Of a stretch of DNA of 51,514 nucleotides, positions 7,720 through 15,625 are shown in pieces; positions within the stretch are counted from its first letter, which is position 1; each line of letters opens with the position of its first letter. The notes under the pieces are model-generated. The model made no database searches. It was given only the letters and a program-made list of their open reading frames with translations, and had not been told where the DNA came from. The DNA comes from Gemmatimonadales bacterium (lineage in GTDB: Bacteria; Gemmatimonadota; Gemmatimonadetes; Longimicrobiales; Gaopeijiaceae), in NCBI GenBank assembly GCA_007692665.1, contig REBP01000093.1:1-51514 (forward strand). Reading direction: 5' to 3'. The position numbers were made by a program, and so were the translations under genes.

Positions 7720-9567
7720 TCAGAAGAATGCCGGGATCCGGGGACCATCCGAAGCCTCTTCGGCAGCCCGGAAGAACTCGGCACGACGGTCCACGATTCG
7801 CGTGGTCTCCCGCAGGCCCTCGAGCCAGAGCTCGAGACGCTGCTGCCGCAGCTGCGCCGTAAGCTGCGAACGGAACACCTCCTTCAGCGTTTCGAAGGTC
7901 TGCCGGTCCGCTTCCTCGCGGGACTGGACCTCGATGAGGAAGACCCTCGAACCGACCGCCACGGGTCCCCCGATGGCACCCTCCGCCGTGGCGAATGCAG
8001 CACCGATGGCGGCGTTTGCGCTCCCCATTCCCGGCACGGCCTCGGTGCGGGTGAAGGGCTCGGGATCCTGGATCTCGACGCCTTCCCGTGCCGCCAGCGC
8101 CTCCAGTGTCAGCGCGCCGGTTCGAAGCTGCTCGGCGAGGGACGCCGCGCGCTCCCTGGCGAGGGAGGTCTTCCTCCGGGTGCGGAGCATGGACTCGATC
8201 TCCCCACGCACCTCATCCAGGGAGAGCGTCCTGGCCGGAGACTCGGACACGATCTCCACCATGTAGAACCCACCGGCGGTCTCGAATACGGGGCTCACCG
8301 CTCCCGGGCCTTCCCTGTCCTCGAAGATCCAGTCCTGGGCCTCGTCGGCGTTGCCCACTTCGGGCAGGCTGGCGAAATCCTCGGTGATTTCGCCTTCCCT
8401 CACCTGGAGGCCGAACGTCGCGGCAGCTTCGGAAAGCGGCATGTCGCGTCCCAGCACCTCGAGGGAGTCCGCGCGGCTCAGGAGTTCCAGCTCGCGGTCC
8501 CCCGACGGGGCATGGGAGAAGAGGATGTGGCGTGCCTCCACCTCATCCGCCTCGTCGCTGCGGGAGGTGACCTGGATCAGGTGCCATCCGAACTCGGTCT
8601 CCACCGGCTCGCTGACCTCGCCCACGGAGAGAGCGAAGACCGCCTCCTCGAAGGGACCGACCATTTCGCCCCGGGAGATGCGCCCCAGCGCGCCACCCTC
8701 CCGAGCCGACGTCAGGTCATCCGACTCGATGCGGGCGATCTCGCTGAAGCTCGCGCCGTCGAGGATCTCGGCCCGAACGGTTTCGGCGCGCTCTCGGGCG
8801 GCCACCGAGTCGGCCGCGGTGGCCGCCGTGCTGATGAAGGCGTACCGGACCCGGGCCGTGGCCGGCACCGCGTAGTCGGACGTATTGGCGCGGTAGTACT
8901 GCTCCACCTCCCGGGCGGGCACCTCGGCATCCGCGTCGGAAATCCAGCGGCCGGCATCGAACGCCACGAAGCGCACGTCCACGCGTTCGTTCCGATCCCG
9001 GAAATCCCGCCAGAGCATGGCGTCGGACACGAAGATGCCCGAGGTCACCTGCCGAAGGAGCTTGGACCGGGGAATGACATCCCGGTAGTAGTCCTCCAGC
9101 TGCCGGAGGAATTCGGGGTTCGCCGAGGCCTGCGCCAGGAACTCCTGGTAGAGCGCCATGTCGAACTGGCCATCACGCTGGAAGCTCGGATCCTGCCGCA
9201 GTTCCGGCGGAGGCGAGAAGCGCGCCGCCTGGCGGATCTCCTCGTCGCTGACCCGGATCCCCCGGCGCTCGAGTTCGTTCCGGATCAGGATCTGGTTCAC
9301 GACCTCGTCCCAGGCCATGTCATCGATCTCCCGGCTCTGCGCCGGGGAGACAGGCTGTCCCTGGGATCGCTGGATCTGTTCGAAGAGCTGGCTTCGGGCG
9401 TTCTGCCACTGGGCCACCGTCACGTTGGTGCTCCCGACTCGGCCGAGATCCCCGCCACCGGACTGGCCACTCATGTCCATGCCCCATTCAAACACCATCA
9501 GGGCGACGAACGCGAGCGCCGTGACGAGCATGATGATCTTCGTGTTCTGCCGCATCTGCCGCATCAT
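7720..9567 (-). CDS. SurA/PpiD-type peptidyl-prolyl cis-trans isomerase, membrane-anchored
   Basis: 615 residues. A single N-terminal transmembrane anchor (IIMLVTALAFVALMVFEWGM, about residues 11-30) is followed by a SurA_N-like helical domain (VTVAQWQNARSQLFEQIQR ... WDEVVNQILIRNELERRGI). A PPIC-type rotamase domain is centred on SEIARIESDDLTSAREGGAL ... FGWHLIQVTS. A second, more degenerate rotamase-like segment begins at VEARHILFSHAP. This is the PpiD layout: a periplasmic chaperone at the Sec exit that helps outer-membrane proteins fold. The start was chosen at the first of two tandem ATGs because AGGAGG lies 10 bases upstream (9578-9583). It is divergent from the TPR gene and ends facing the strong terminator. 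Confidence 0.85.
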   Translation of the reverse strand: MMRQMRQNTKIIMLVTALAFVALMVFEWGMDMSGQSGGGDLGRVGSTNVTVAQWQNARSQLFEQIQRSQGQPVSPAQSREIDDMAWDEVVNQILIRNELERRGIRVSDEEIRQAARFSPPPELRQDPSFQRDGQFDMALYQEFLAQASANPEFLRQLEDYYRDVIPRSKLLRQVTSGIFVSDAMLWRDFRDRNERVDVRFVAFDAGRWISDADAEVPAREVEQYYRANTSDYAVPATARVRYAFISTAATAADSVAARERAETVRAEILDGASFSEIARIESDDLTSAREGGALGRISRGEMVGPFEEAVFALSVGEVSEPVETEFGWHLIQVTSRSDEADEVEARHILFSHAPSGDRELELLSRADSLEVLGRDMPLSEAAATFGLQVREGEITEDFASLPEVGNADEAQDWIFEDREGPGAVSPVFETAGGFYMVEIVSESPARTLSLDEVRGEIESMLRTRRKTSLARERAASLAEQLRTGALTLEALAAREGVEIQDPEPFTRTEAVPGMGSANAAIGAAFATAEGAIGGPVAVGSRVFLIEVQSREEADRQTFETLKEVFRSQLTAQLRQQRLELWLEGLRETTRIVDRRAEFFRAAEEASDGPRIPAFF

Positions 9568-9637
9568 GGCGACCGTGCCTCCTGTTACAATTCGCGCGCT
9601 TTCGAAACGCGCCAGAGGGTGCATCTGGAGAATCCTC

Positions 9638-9666
9638 AATCTAACCGGGCGGGCAACGCCTCTCAA
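9638..9666 (-). promoter_or_regulatory. Sigma-70-type promoter of the ppiD-like gene
   Basis: On the minus strand TTGAGA (complement of 9661-9666), a 17-base spacer, then TAGATT (complement of 9638-9643). The leader to the ATG at 9567 is about 65 bases. Spacing is ideal and both hexamers match the consensus at four or more positions. Confidence 0.6.
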
Positions 9667-9712
9667 CCGTGGCGGCTTCGCGGGGGGAACGGGCTTTTCG
9701 CCGGGGTTCCGA

Positions 9713-9742
9713 TTGACACGTCGATTCGAGCCGGGGTATCTT
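9713..9742 (+). promoter_or_regulatory. Sigma-70-type promoter of the TPR-aroQ-efp-accBC operon
   Basis: A perfect TTGACA (9713-9718), an 18-base spacer, and TATCTT (9737-9742), about 32 bases before the ATG at 9781. CCGGAG at 9774-9779 can act as ribosome-binding site. It is back to back with the minus-strand promoter at 9638-9666, leaving less than 50 bases between the -35 boxes. Confidence 0.7.
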
Positions 9743-9780
9743 GCCGCCAACGTCACCCATTCCGCCCGACCCTCCGGAGC

Positions 9781-11796
9781 ATGCCCGTGTCCGACCCCAT
9801 CGACCAGGAAATCCGGATCCTCCGAGCCATCTTCTGGTCCGACCGGGACCCCGAGGGCCGGGCCTTCGTCCCGCTGGCCGACGCCTACCTCCGGAAGGGG
9901 AGTCCGGATGAGGCCATTTCCCTGCTCGAAGACGGTCTCGGACGACACCCGGAGTTCTCCTCCGCTCACATGGTGGCTGCCAGGGCCTACCGCGCCATGG
10001 GTGCCCGGGGGGCCGTCCACCGTGCGCTCGACTCCGTCCTGGCGCTGGATCCGGGCAACGCCTCGGCGCTTCGAATGAAGGGTGAAATCGCGGAGTCCGA
10101 TGGAAACAGCGCGGTGGCGCTCACGGCCTTCCGGGAGGCGCTCGATCGAAACCCGGACTTCGAGGACCTCGCCGGTCGGATCCAGCGTCTCGCGCTGGGA
10201 GTCCCGACGGTCGACCCCGGTGGTTCGTCCTCCTTCGATCCTGACCCGTCCGGACTGGACGGTCCCGATGAAGCCCAGGGAGGCCAGGGACAGATCGACA
10301 CCGGGCTGATCGACTTTCCTCCGGACGTGGGGATCGCCGGGCTTCCCGACGCCGAGGCCCCGGACGCCGCGTTCCCCGACGCCGAGGCCCCGGACGCCGC
10401 GTTCCCCGACGCCGAACCGCGCCCCGTCGGTCAGGTGGAGGATGTGCCCGGACCGATGGACACCGGGGACCTGGACTTCGGACTCGAGGACTTTCCTCCC
10501 GATGAGCGGGCCTCTCCCTCCGGATCCCTCGCCTTCGACCCCGAGCCGTTGCTCCCGGATCGCCCCGAACTGGAGCCGGCACCTCCGTCGGGGGAAGGGG
10601 ACAGCTTCTCCGATCGGCGCGCCCGGGACTTCGAGGCCCACGAATCACTCCTTGCCGAGCAGGACCCGAGAAGGCCGGGCGAGATGCGGTCCGGCGAGGT
10701 CCCGGATCCCGACCCCGGCCATGTCGACCTCATCGACCCCTTCGGATTCGAACTGTCGACGCCGGCGGCAGGGGCCCCGACACCTCCCCGGGACCGGGAT
10801 CCTTCCGACGCCCCTTCCAGCGTGTCCATGACGCCCGATGAAGCGGAGCCTGACGCATGGCGGCTTCCCGCCGACGCGGGGGGGGGGCGAGGGGGTGCAG
10901 GGATCGAGCCCCTTCCGGTCACCCGGACGCTGGGGGAACTCTATGCACGGCAGGGGCTGACGTCGCAGGCCGTGGAGGTCTTCGAGGCCCTCCTGGAGCG
11001 CAGCCCGGGTGACGAGACCCTCCGGGCAAGGCTTTCGGAACTCCGGCCCGAACCGGCCGAAGACACCTTCGGCACGGCGTCCGACTCCCCTTCCGTCGCC
11101 TCCGAGAGCGGGCACAGCCCCCGTGGGCACACGGGAGCCGGCGAGGATGGGGAGACCGGCGAGGCACCGGAAACCGGCGAGGAGTCGGAAACCGGTTCGG
11201 ACATGGAGATCGGTGAGGCAGAAACCGATGAGGATGGAGAGCCCGGCAGGCAGGCCGTCCTGGTCCGGTCGGACTTCAGCCCCGCCGAGCACCCCATCGG
11301 GTCCTGGTTCGAGGATCTCCTGGCCTGGTCGCCCGGTGCCATTCCCGTCGGGCATCTCGCCCCGGGTGCCGTGCCCATCGAATCTCTGGCTCCCGAGGGA
11401 TGGCCTTCCCGGACGGAGGTTTCCGACCCGACCGGGGCAACGGAAGGGACTTCGGCGCCACGGGAGGTCGAGGTGCACGTCGACCCGGAGTCCGGCGCGG
11501 AGCCGGTGTCCGAGCCGGTGTCCGAGTCGGTGGCCGAGTCGGTGGTCGAGCCCGTGCCGGAGCAGGACCACGAGGTGACGCAGGAGGCCGCGGCGGTCAC
11601 GTCGGGGCCCGCGGGGGAGGACGAGGCCCTGCCCTCGGCGCCGGTCACCCCCCCTGCCAGGCAACTCGACTCCGCGGCCTCCGACTCCGAAGCGCGGTCC
11701 TCGTCCACGGATGACGAAGGCTCCCCGCCCGTCCGGGAGGAGGGGTTCGAAGGGCTGGACGACTTTCAGGACTGGTTGCGGAGCCTGGACCGGTGA
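9781..11796 (+). CDS. TPR protein with long acidic low-complexity region
   Basis: 671 residues. The first ~140 are TPR units (FVPLADAYLRKGSPDEAISL, HMVAARAYRAMG, ALRMKGEIAESDGNSAVALT). The middle and C-terminus are Pro/Glu/Asp/Gly-rich and repetitive, with short lone helices such as TRTLGELYARQGLTSQAVEV (about residue 380), which is another TPR. The extreme C-terminus, GLDDFQDWLRSLD, is a compact helix that may be a docking motif. There is no signal peptide. Three repeat types occur: a perfect 30-base tandem, degenerate 12-base VSEP/VAES units, and ETGE clusters. Its stop overlaps aroQ by 4 bases (GTGA). The architecture resembles the protein at 3704-5815. The function is unknown. Confidence 0.8.
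   Translation: MPVSDPIDQEIRILRAIFWSDRDPEGRAFVPLADAYLRKGSPDEAISLLEDGLGRHPEFSSAHMVAARAYRAMGARGAVHRALDSVLALDPGNASALRMKGEIAESDGNSAVALTAFREALDRNPDFEDLAGRIQRLALGVPTVDPGGSSSFDPDPSGLDGPDEAQGGQGQIDTGLIDFPPDVGIAGLPDAEAPDAAFPDAEAPDAAFPDAEPRPVGQVEDVPGPMDTGDLDFGLEDFPPDERASPSGSLAFDPEPLLPDRPELEPAPPSGEGDSFSDRRARDFEAHESLLAEQDPRRPGEMRSGEVPDPDPGHVDLIDPFGFELSTPAAGAPTPPRDRDPSDAPSSVSMTPDEAEPDAWRLPADAGGGRGGAGIEPLPVTRTLGELYARQGLTSQAVEVFEALLERSPGDETLRARLSELRPEPAEDTFGTASDSPSVASESGHSPRGHTGAGEDGETGEAPETGEESETGSDMEIGEAETDEDGEPGRQAVLVRSDFSPAEHPIGSWFEDLLAWSPGAIPVGHLAPGAVPIESLAPEGWPSRTEVSDPTGATEGTSAPREVEVHVDPESGAEPVSEPVSESVAESVVEPVPEQDHEVTQEAAAVTSGPAGEDEALPSAPVTPPARQLDSAASDSEARSSSTDDEGSPPVREEGFEGLDDFQDWLRSLDR
10348..10407 (+). 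repeat. Perfect 30-base tandem repeat (2 copies) inside the TPR gene
   Basis: Two identical 30-base units (10348-10377 and 10378-10407) encode DAEAPDAAFP twice. A third unit begins at 10408 (DAE) but diverges. The unit keeps the frame, so copy number could vary without breaking the protein. Confidence 0.95.
11500..11547 (+). repeat. Four degenerate 12-base tandem units in the TPR gene
   Basis: Units begin at 11500, 11512, 11524 and 11536, each a variant of GAGCCGGTGTCC, encoding EPVS, EPVS, ESVA, ESVV. The first two are identical. Confidence 0.85.
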
Positions 11797-12251
11797 GTCC
11801 CACCGACTCGGAACGTCGGCGCTTCGGTGTGCTCCACGGCCCGAACCTTCAACTCCTCGGTACCCGCGAGCCGGAGGTCTACGGGCGGGCCACCCTTGAC
11901 GATGTGAACGGGGCGCTCCGTGACCTCGCCGCCGAACTGGGCGTGGATCTCGACTTCTTCCAGTCCAATCACGAGGGTGCCCTCGTGGACTGGCTTGTCG
12001 AGGCCACCCCCCGTGTGAACGGATTCCTGGTGAATGCAGCCGGTCTGACCCACACCTCCGTCGTGCTCCGCGATGCACTGGTCGGTGTCGGGCACCCCTT
12101 CGTCGAGGTGCACATGAGCAACACGGCAGCCCGGGAGCCCTTCCGGCATCGCTCGCTGCTGGCAGACCGCGCCGCCGGGGTGGTTTATGGATTCGGCCTT
12201 GAAAGCTATCTTCTGGGTCTGCGCGGGCTGGTGGCCCGCTTCCGGAGCTGA
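11793..12251 (+). CDS. aroQ: Type II 3-dehydroquinate dehydratase
   Basis: 152 residues, the standard size. It dehydrates 3-dehydroquinate to 3-dehydroshikimate, step three of the shikimate pathway, as a dodecamer. The sequence shows HGPNLQLLGTREPEVYG (residues 15-31) with the flexible-loop Arg25 and catalytic Tyr30, then the substrate-binding NAAGLTHTS, and the catalytic-His segment VEVHMSN. The start is a GTG overlapping the previous stop by 4 bases. Its place directly before efp-accB-accC is a gene order found in several bacterial phyla. Confidence 0.95.
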   Translation: MSPTDSERRRFGVLHGPNLQLLGTREPEVYGRATLDDVNGALRDLAAELGVDLDFFQSNHEGALVDWLVEATPRVNGFLVNAAGLTHTSVVLRDALVGVGHPFVEVHMSNTAAREPFRHRSLLADRAAGVVYGFGLESYLLGLRGLVARFRS

Positions 12252-12289
12252 CCTTCCCTTCGCACCTACAACCACGGACTCCCGCACCC

Positions 12290-12850
12290 ATGGCGAGTAC
12301 CGCAGACTTCCGAAACGGCCTGGTCCTTGACATGGACGGTGTCCTCTGGACCATCACCTATTTCCAGCACGTGAAGCCCGGCAAGGGCGGTGCCTTCGTT
12401 CGCACGAAGCTCAAGAACGTCCTGACGGGCCAGGTCGTCGAGAAGACGTTCCGGGCCGGAGAGAAGGTTACCGATGTCCGGCTGGAGCGCCGACCGGTGA
12501 ACTACAGCTATACCGATGGACAGTTCTACCACTTCATGGATGCCCAGACCTTCGAGATGATTCCCATCGATGCGGATCTCATCGGAGACCAGCTGAAGTA
12601 TCTGAAGGAGAACATGGAGTGCGAGGGCCTCGTCCATAAGGACAAGGTGATTTCGGTGGAGCTTCCCTCCTTCGTGGAACTCGCCATCGCCCAGACCGAT
12701 CCGGGCCTGCGGGGCGACACTGCCCAGGGCGGCACCAAGCCCGCCACACTCGAAACGGGTGCCGTGATCCAGGTCCCCCTCTTCGTGGAGGAGGGCGACG
12801 TGGTTCGGGTCGACCGTCGGGAAGACAAGTACCAGGAGCGAGTGACATGA
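12290..12850 (+). CDS. efp: Translation elongation factor P
   Basis: 186 residues in three beta domains. EF-P relieves ribosome stalling at polyproline. The tip of domain I is [10 protein letters not shown]; Lys32 is the position that many bacteria modify, and no modification enzyme is visible here. Domains II and III include [20 protein letters not shown] and the C-terminal [16 protein letters not shown]. The Pro-rich stretches in many neighbouring proteins make EF-P demand in this genome plausible. Its stop overlaps accB by 4 bases. Confidence 0.97.
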   Translation: MASTADFRNGLVLDMDGVLWTITYFQHVKPGKGGAFVRTKLKNVLTGQVVEKTFRAGEKVTDVRLERRPVNYSYTDGQFYHFMDAQTFEMIPIDADLIGDQLKYLKENMECEGLVHKDKVISVELPSFVELAIAQTDPGLRGDTAQGGTKPATLETGAVIQVPLFVEEGDVVRVDRREDKYQERVT

Positions 12851-13365
12851 TCGAGTTCGAATTCGTCGAAAAGCTGATCCGCTCCATGGATGCGAGTTCC
12901 ATCGACTCCATCGAGATCGAGCGCGGAGGCACCCGGATCCGCCTGGCCAAGACCCCCCCGGGAGCCGCCTCGGCACCCATGAACTCCGCCCCCGTCGTCC
13001 AGCCCGTCGCGACTCCGGGAGCGGCCCTTGTCCCTCCTGTCGCCCCGGCGGGAGCTTCCGGTTCGGAGCCCGGGTCCGGCGCCGCCGGCAGGGGAAGCGA
13101 GGAGGCCGCGTCGTCCAACCCGGGCTGGGTCGATGTGACCTCCCCCATGGTGGGAACGTTCTACCGCTCCCCGTCTCCCGAGGCACCGGCCTTCGTCGAG
13201 CCCGGATCCCGGATCACCCGGGGTGACCCCCTCTGCATCATCGAGGCCATGAAGCTCATGAACGAACTCGAGGCCGAAGTGGAGGGGACGGTTCGCGAGG
13301 TCCTCGTCCAGAACGGTGAGCCCGTGGAATACGGGCAGGTTCTCTTCCGCGTGGAATCGGCCTGA
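12847..13365 (+). CDS. accB: Biotin carboxyl carrier protein of acetyl-CoA carboxylase
   Basis: 172 residues. An N-terminal amphipathic segment ([20 protein letters not shown]) leads to a ~60-residue Ala/Pro/Gly linker and then the C-terminal biotinyl domain. The biotin lysine is Lys136 in the signature EAMKLMNE. It carries the carboxyl group from AccC to the carboxyltransferase in fatty-acid synthesis. accC follows after 42 bases; accA/accD are not in the window. Confidence 0.97.
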   Translation: MIEFEFVEKLIRSMDASSIDSIEIERGGTRIRLAKTPPGAASAPMNSAPVVQPVATPGAALVPPVAPAGASGSEPGSGAAGRGSEEAASSNPGWVDVTSPMVGTFYRSPSPEAPAFVEPGSRITRGDPLCIIEAMKLMNELEAEVEGTVREVLVQNGEPVEYGQVLFRVESA

Positions 13366-13407
13366 CCCGTTTCGTCCCTCACCTGCCCGGCAACCGGAAC
13401 GATCATC

Positions 13408-14763
13408 GTGTTCAAAAAGGTCCTCATCGCGAACCGGGGCGAGATTGCGCTCCGCATCATCCGCGCCTGCCAGGAACTCGGCATCCGGACCGTGGCGGTC
13501 TACTCCGAAGCGGATCGGGAATCGCTGCATGTGCGGTTCGCAGACGAGGATGTCTGCATCGGCCCGGCGGCGTCGGCCCAGTCCTACCTGAACATTCCGC
13601 GCATCATCGCCGCCGCCGAGATCACCGGCGCCGAGGCGATTCACCCGGGATATGGCTTCCTGGCTGAAAACGCGGACTTTTCCGACATCTGCGCCAGGTC
13701 CAACATCACCTTCATCGGCCCCACCGCCGATCAGATTCGTGCCATGGGCGACAAGGCCACGGCCCGGGCGACGATGATGGCCGCCGGTGTCCCCACGGTC
13801 CCGGGGTCGAAGGGGCTCGTGGCAGATGTTGCCGAGGCCATGACGCTGGTCGGCGGCATCGGCTTTCCCATCATGATCAAGGCTTCGGCGGGCGGCGGGG
13901 GGAAGGGCATGCGCATCGCGCATGACGAGGCCACCTTCGCCAAGCTCTTCGAGGCGGCGAGGACCGAGGCCCGGAGCGCCTTCGGCGATCCCTCGGTCTA
14001 CCTCGAGAAGTGCATTCTCAAGCCCCGTCACGTGGAGATCCAGGTCTTCGGCGACCAGCATGGACGCGTCGTGCACCTGGGGGAGCGGGACTGCTCGCTG
14101 CAGCGTCGCCATCAGAAGCTCGTCGAGGAGGCGCCTTCGCCGGCGCTCACGCCGGAGATCCGCGACGCCATGGGCGACGCGGCGGTGAAGGCGGCGGCGG
14201 CCATCGACTACGTCGGTGCCGGAACGGTGGAGTTCCTCCTGGACGAGGACGGCTCGTTCTACTTCATCGAGATGAACACCCGGATCCAGGTGGAGCATCC
14301 GGTCACCGAGGTCACCACCGGGTTCGACCTGGTGAAGGAGCAGATTCTCGTGGCCGCGGGGAACCCGCTCTCCTTTCCCGACGAACCGGTGGTCCTCCGG
14401 GGCCACGCCATCGAATTCCGGATCAATGCCGAGGACCCCGAGCGGAATTTCCAGCCTTCACCGGGGGTGATTACCACGTTCCACCCCCCCGGCGGTCCCG
14501 GCGTGCGTCTCGACACCCACGTGTACGCAGGCTACCGCGTGCCGCCCTACTACGATTCCCTGCTGGGCAAGCTCATCGTGAGCGGGAAGACACGGGAGGA
14601 AGCCCTGGTGCGGGCGCGCTACGCGCTGAACTCCTTCGTCATCGAGGGCGTGGCCACGACGCTCCCCTTCCTGGCCGAGATCGTGGAAACCCCCGATTTC
14701 CAGGCCGGCAACGTGGACACCCGCTTCGTCGAACGCTTCATGGAGGCGAGGAAGCGCTCATGA
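13408..14763 (+). CDS. accC: Biotin carboxylase subunit of acetyl-CoA carboxylase
   Basis: 451 residues, full length. The N-terminal ATP-grasp pre-domain begins [20 protein letters not shown]. The glycine-rich ATP loop is [12 protein letters not shown], and catalytic-site signatures include [20 protein letters not shown] and [16 protein letters not shown]. It carboxylates biotin on AccB with ATP and bicarbonate. The start is a GTG at 13408; no better upstream start is visible. The stop overlaps comB by 4 bases. Confidence 0.97.
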   Translation: MFKKVLIANRGEIALRIIRACQELGIRTVAVYSEADRESLHVRFADEDVCIGPAASAQSYLNIPRIIAAAEITGAEAIHPGYGFLAENADFSDICARSNITFIGPTADQIRAMGDKATARATMMAAGVPTVPGSKGLVADVAEAMTLVGGIGFPIMIKASAGGGGKGMRIAHDEATFAKLFEAARTEARSAFGDPSVYLEKCILKPRHVEIQVFGDQHGRVVHLGERDCSLQRRHQKLVEEAPSPALTPEIRDAMGDAAVKAAAAIDYVGAGTVEFLLDEDGSFYFIEMNTRIQVEHPVTEVTTGFDLVKEQILVAAGNPLSFPDEPVVLRGHAIEFRINAEDPERNFQPSPGVITTFHPPGGPGVRLDTHVYAGYRVPPYYDSLLGKLIVSGKTREEALVRARYALNSFVIEGVATTLPFLAEIVETPDFQAGNVDTRFVERFMEARKRS

Positions 14764-15560
14764 CATCTGCACGAGAGGGGGGAAGGGTCGAGGCGTATTT
14801 TTCCGCCGTGGAAGCCGAAGGGGCGGACATGTCGGGCCGCACGGCCGTCGTCATCGATGTGATTCGAGCCACCACCGTGATTGTCGAGGCCTTCGCGAAC
14901 GGCGCCCGCGCGATCTACCCCACCGTGTCCACCGAGGATGCCATCAAGCTCGCCCACACGCTGGGGCGCGAAGACACCGTGCTCTGCGGGGAGCGGAAGG
15001 GGCTCAAGGTCGACGGCTTCCAGCTGGGGAATTCTCCGCGGGAGTTCGCTCCCGAGAAGGTGGCGGGGAAGCGCCTGGTCATGAGCACGACCAACGGGAC
15101 CCGTGCCCTCTGGGCCTGCCAGGGGGCAGAGCGGACCGTGGTCCTTTCCTTCCTGAATCTCCGTGCCGTGGCCCAGGCGGTTTCCGGGTCGCCGGCCCTG
15201 ACCCTCGTATGCGCCGGAAAGGAGGGCCGGTTCGCCCTGGACGACGCCTTCTGCGCCGGACTGCTGATTCGGGAACTTGCGCTGGTCCTGGGCGAGACCG
15301 GCCCGGGCCGCCTCGAGCTGAATGACCAGGCCCGTGCCGCCCTCAGCCTGGCCGGGAACTTCAAGCTGGATGCCGATTTCCTTCGGAGCACGGCCGCGGG
15401 GGCCGCGCTTGTCGATGTGGGGCTGGGCGGAGACCTCGACGCCTGCGCCCGTTCGAACCGCCATGCCCTGGTTCCCGAGATGACGGACAGGGTGCTTTCC
15501 GTGCCGAGCGCCGGCACCCCCCAGCGCCCCCCCGCCGGAATTTCCGGGAACGGCTCCTGA
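14760..15560 (+). CDS. comB: 2-phosphosulfolactate phosphatase family protein (ComB)
   Basis: 266 residues. Family landmarks are [21 protein letters not shown] (Mg-site Asp and the RATT motif), [27 protein letters not shown] and a C-terminal [11 protein letters not shown]. ComB hydrolyses 2-phosphosulfolactate to sulfolactate in coenzyme M synthesis of methanogens. The family is common in bacteria that do not make coenzyme M, where the substrate is mostly unproven. No comA, comC or other sulfonate gene is nearby; the gene is instead coupled to accC (ATGA) and followed by ftsK. The family call is firm, the substrate is open. Confidence 0.85.
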   Translation: MTSAREGGRVEAYFSAVEAEGADMSGRTAVVIDVIRATTVIVEAFANGARAIYPTVSTEDAIKLAHTLGREDTVLCGERKGLKVDGFQLGNSPREFAPEKVAGKRLVMSTTNGTRALWACQGAERTVVLSFLNLRAVAQAVSGSPALTLVCAGKEGRFALDDAFCAGLLIRELALVLGETGPGRLELNDQARAALSLAGNFKLDADFLRSTAAGAALVDVGLGGDLDACARSNRHALVPEMTDRVLSVPSAGTPQRPPAGISGNGS

Positions 15561-15625
15561 CCGTGCGGCGTGGTTCGCGCTCGGGCACCTCGAGGAAGCG
15601 GCGCAGGGACACCGGAGGCTCGCCC

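Noticed and set aside
10348-10407. Possible CRISPR-like or phage-related repeat
   Set aside because: The units are adjacent without spacers, in frame, and encode a protein repeat.
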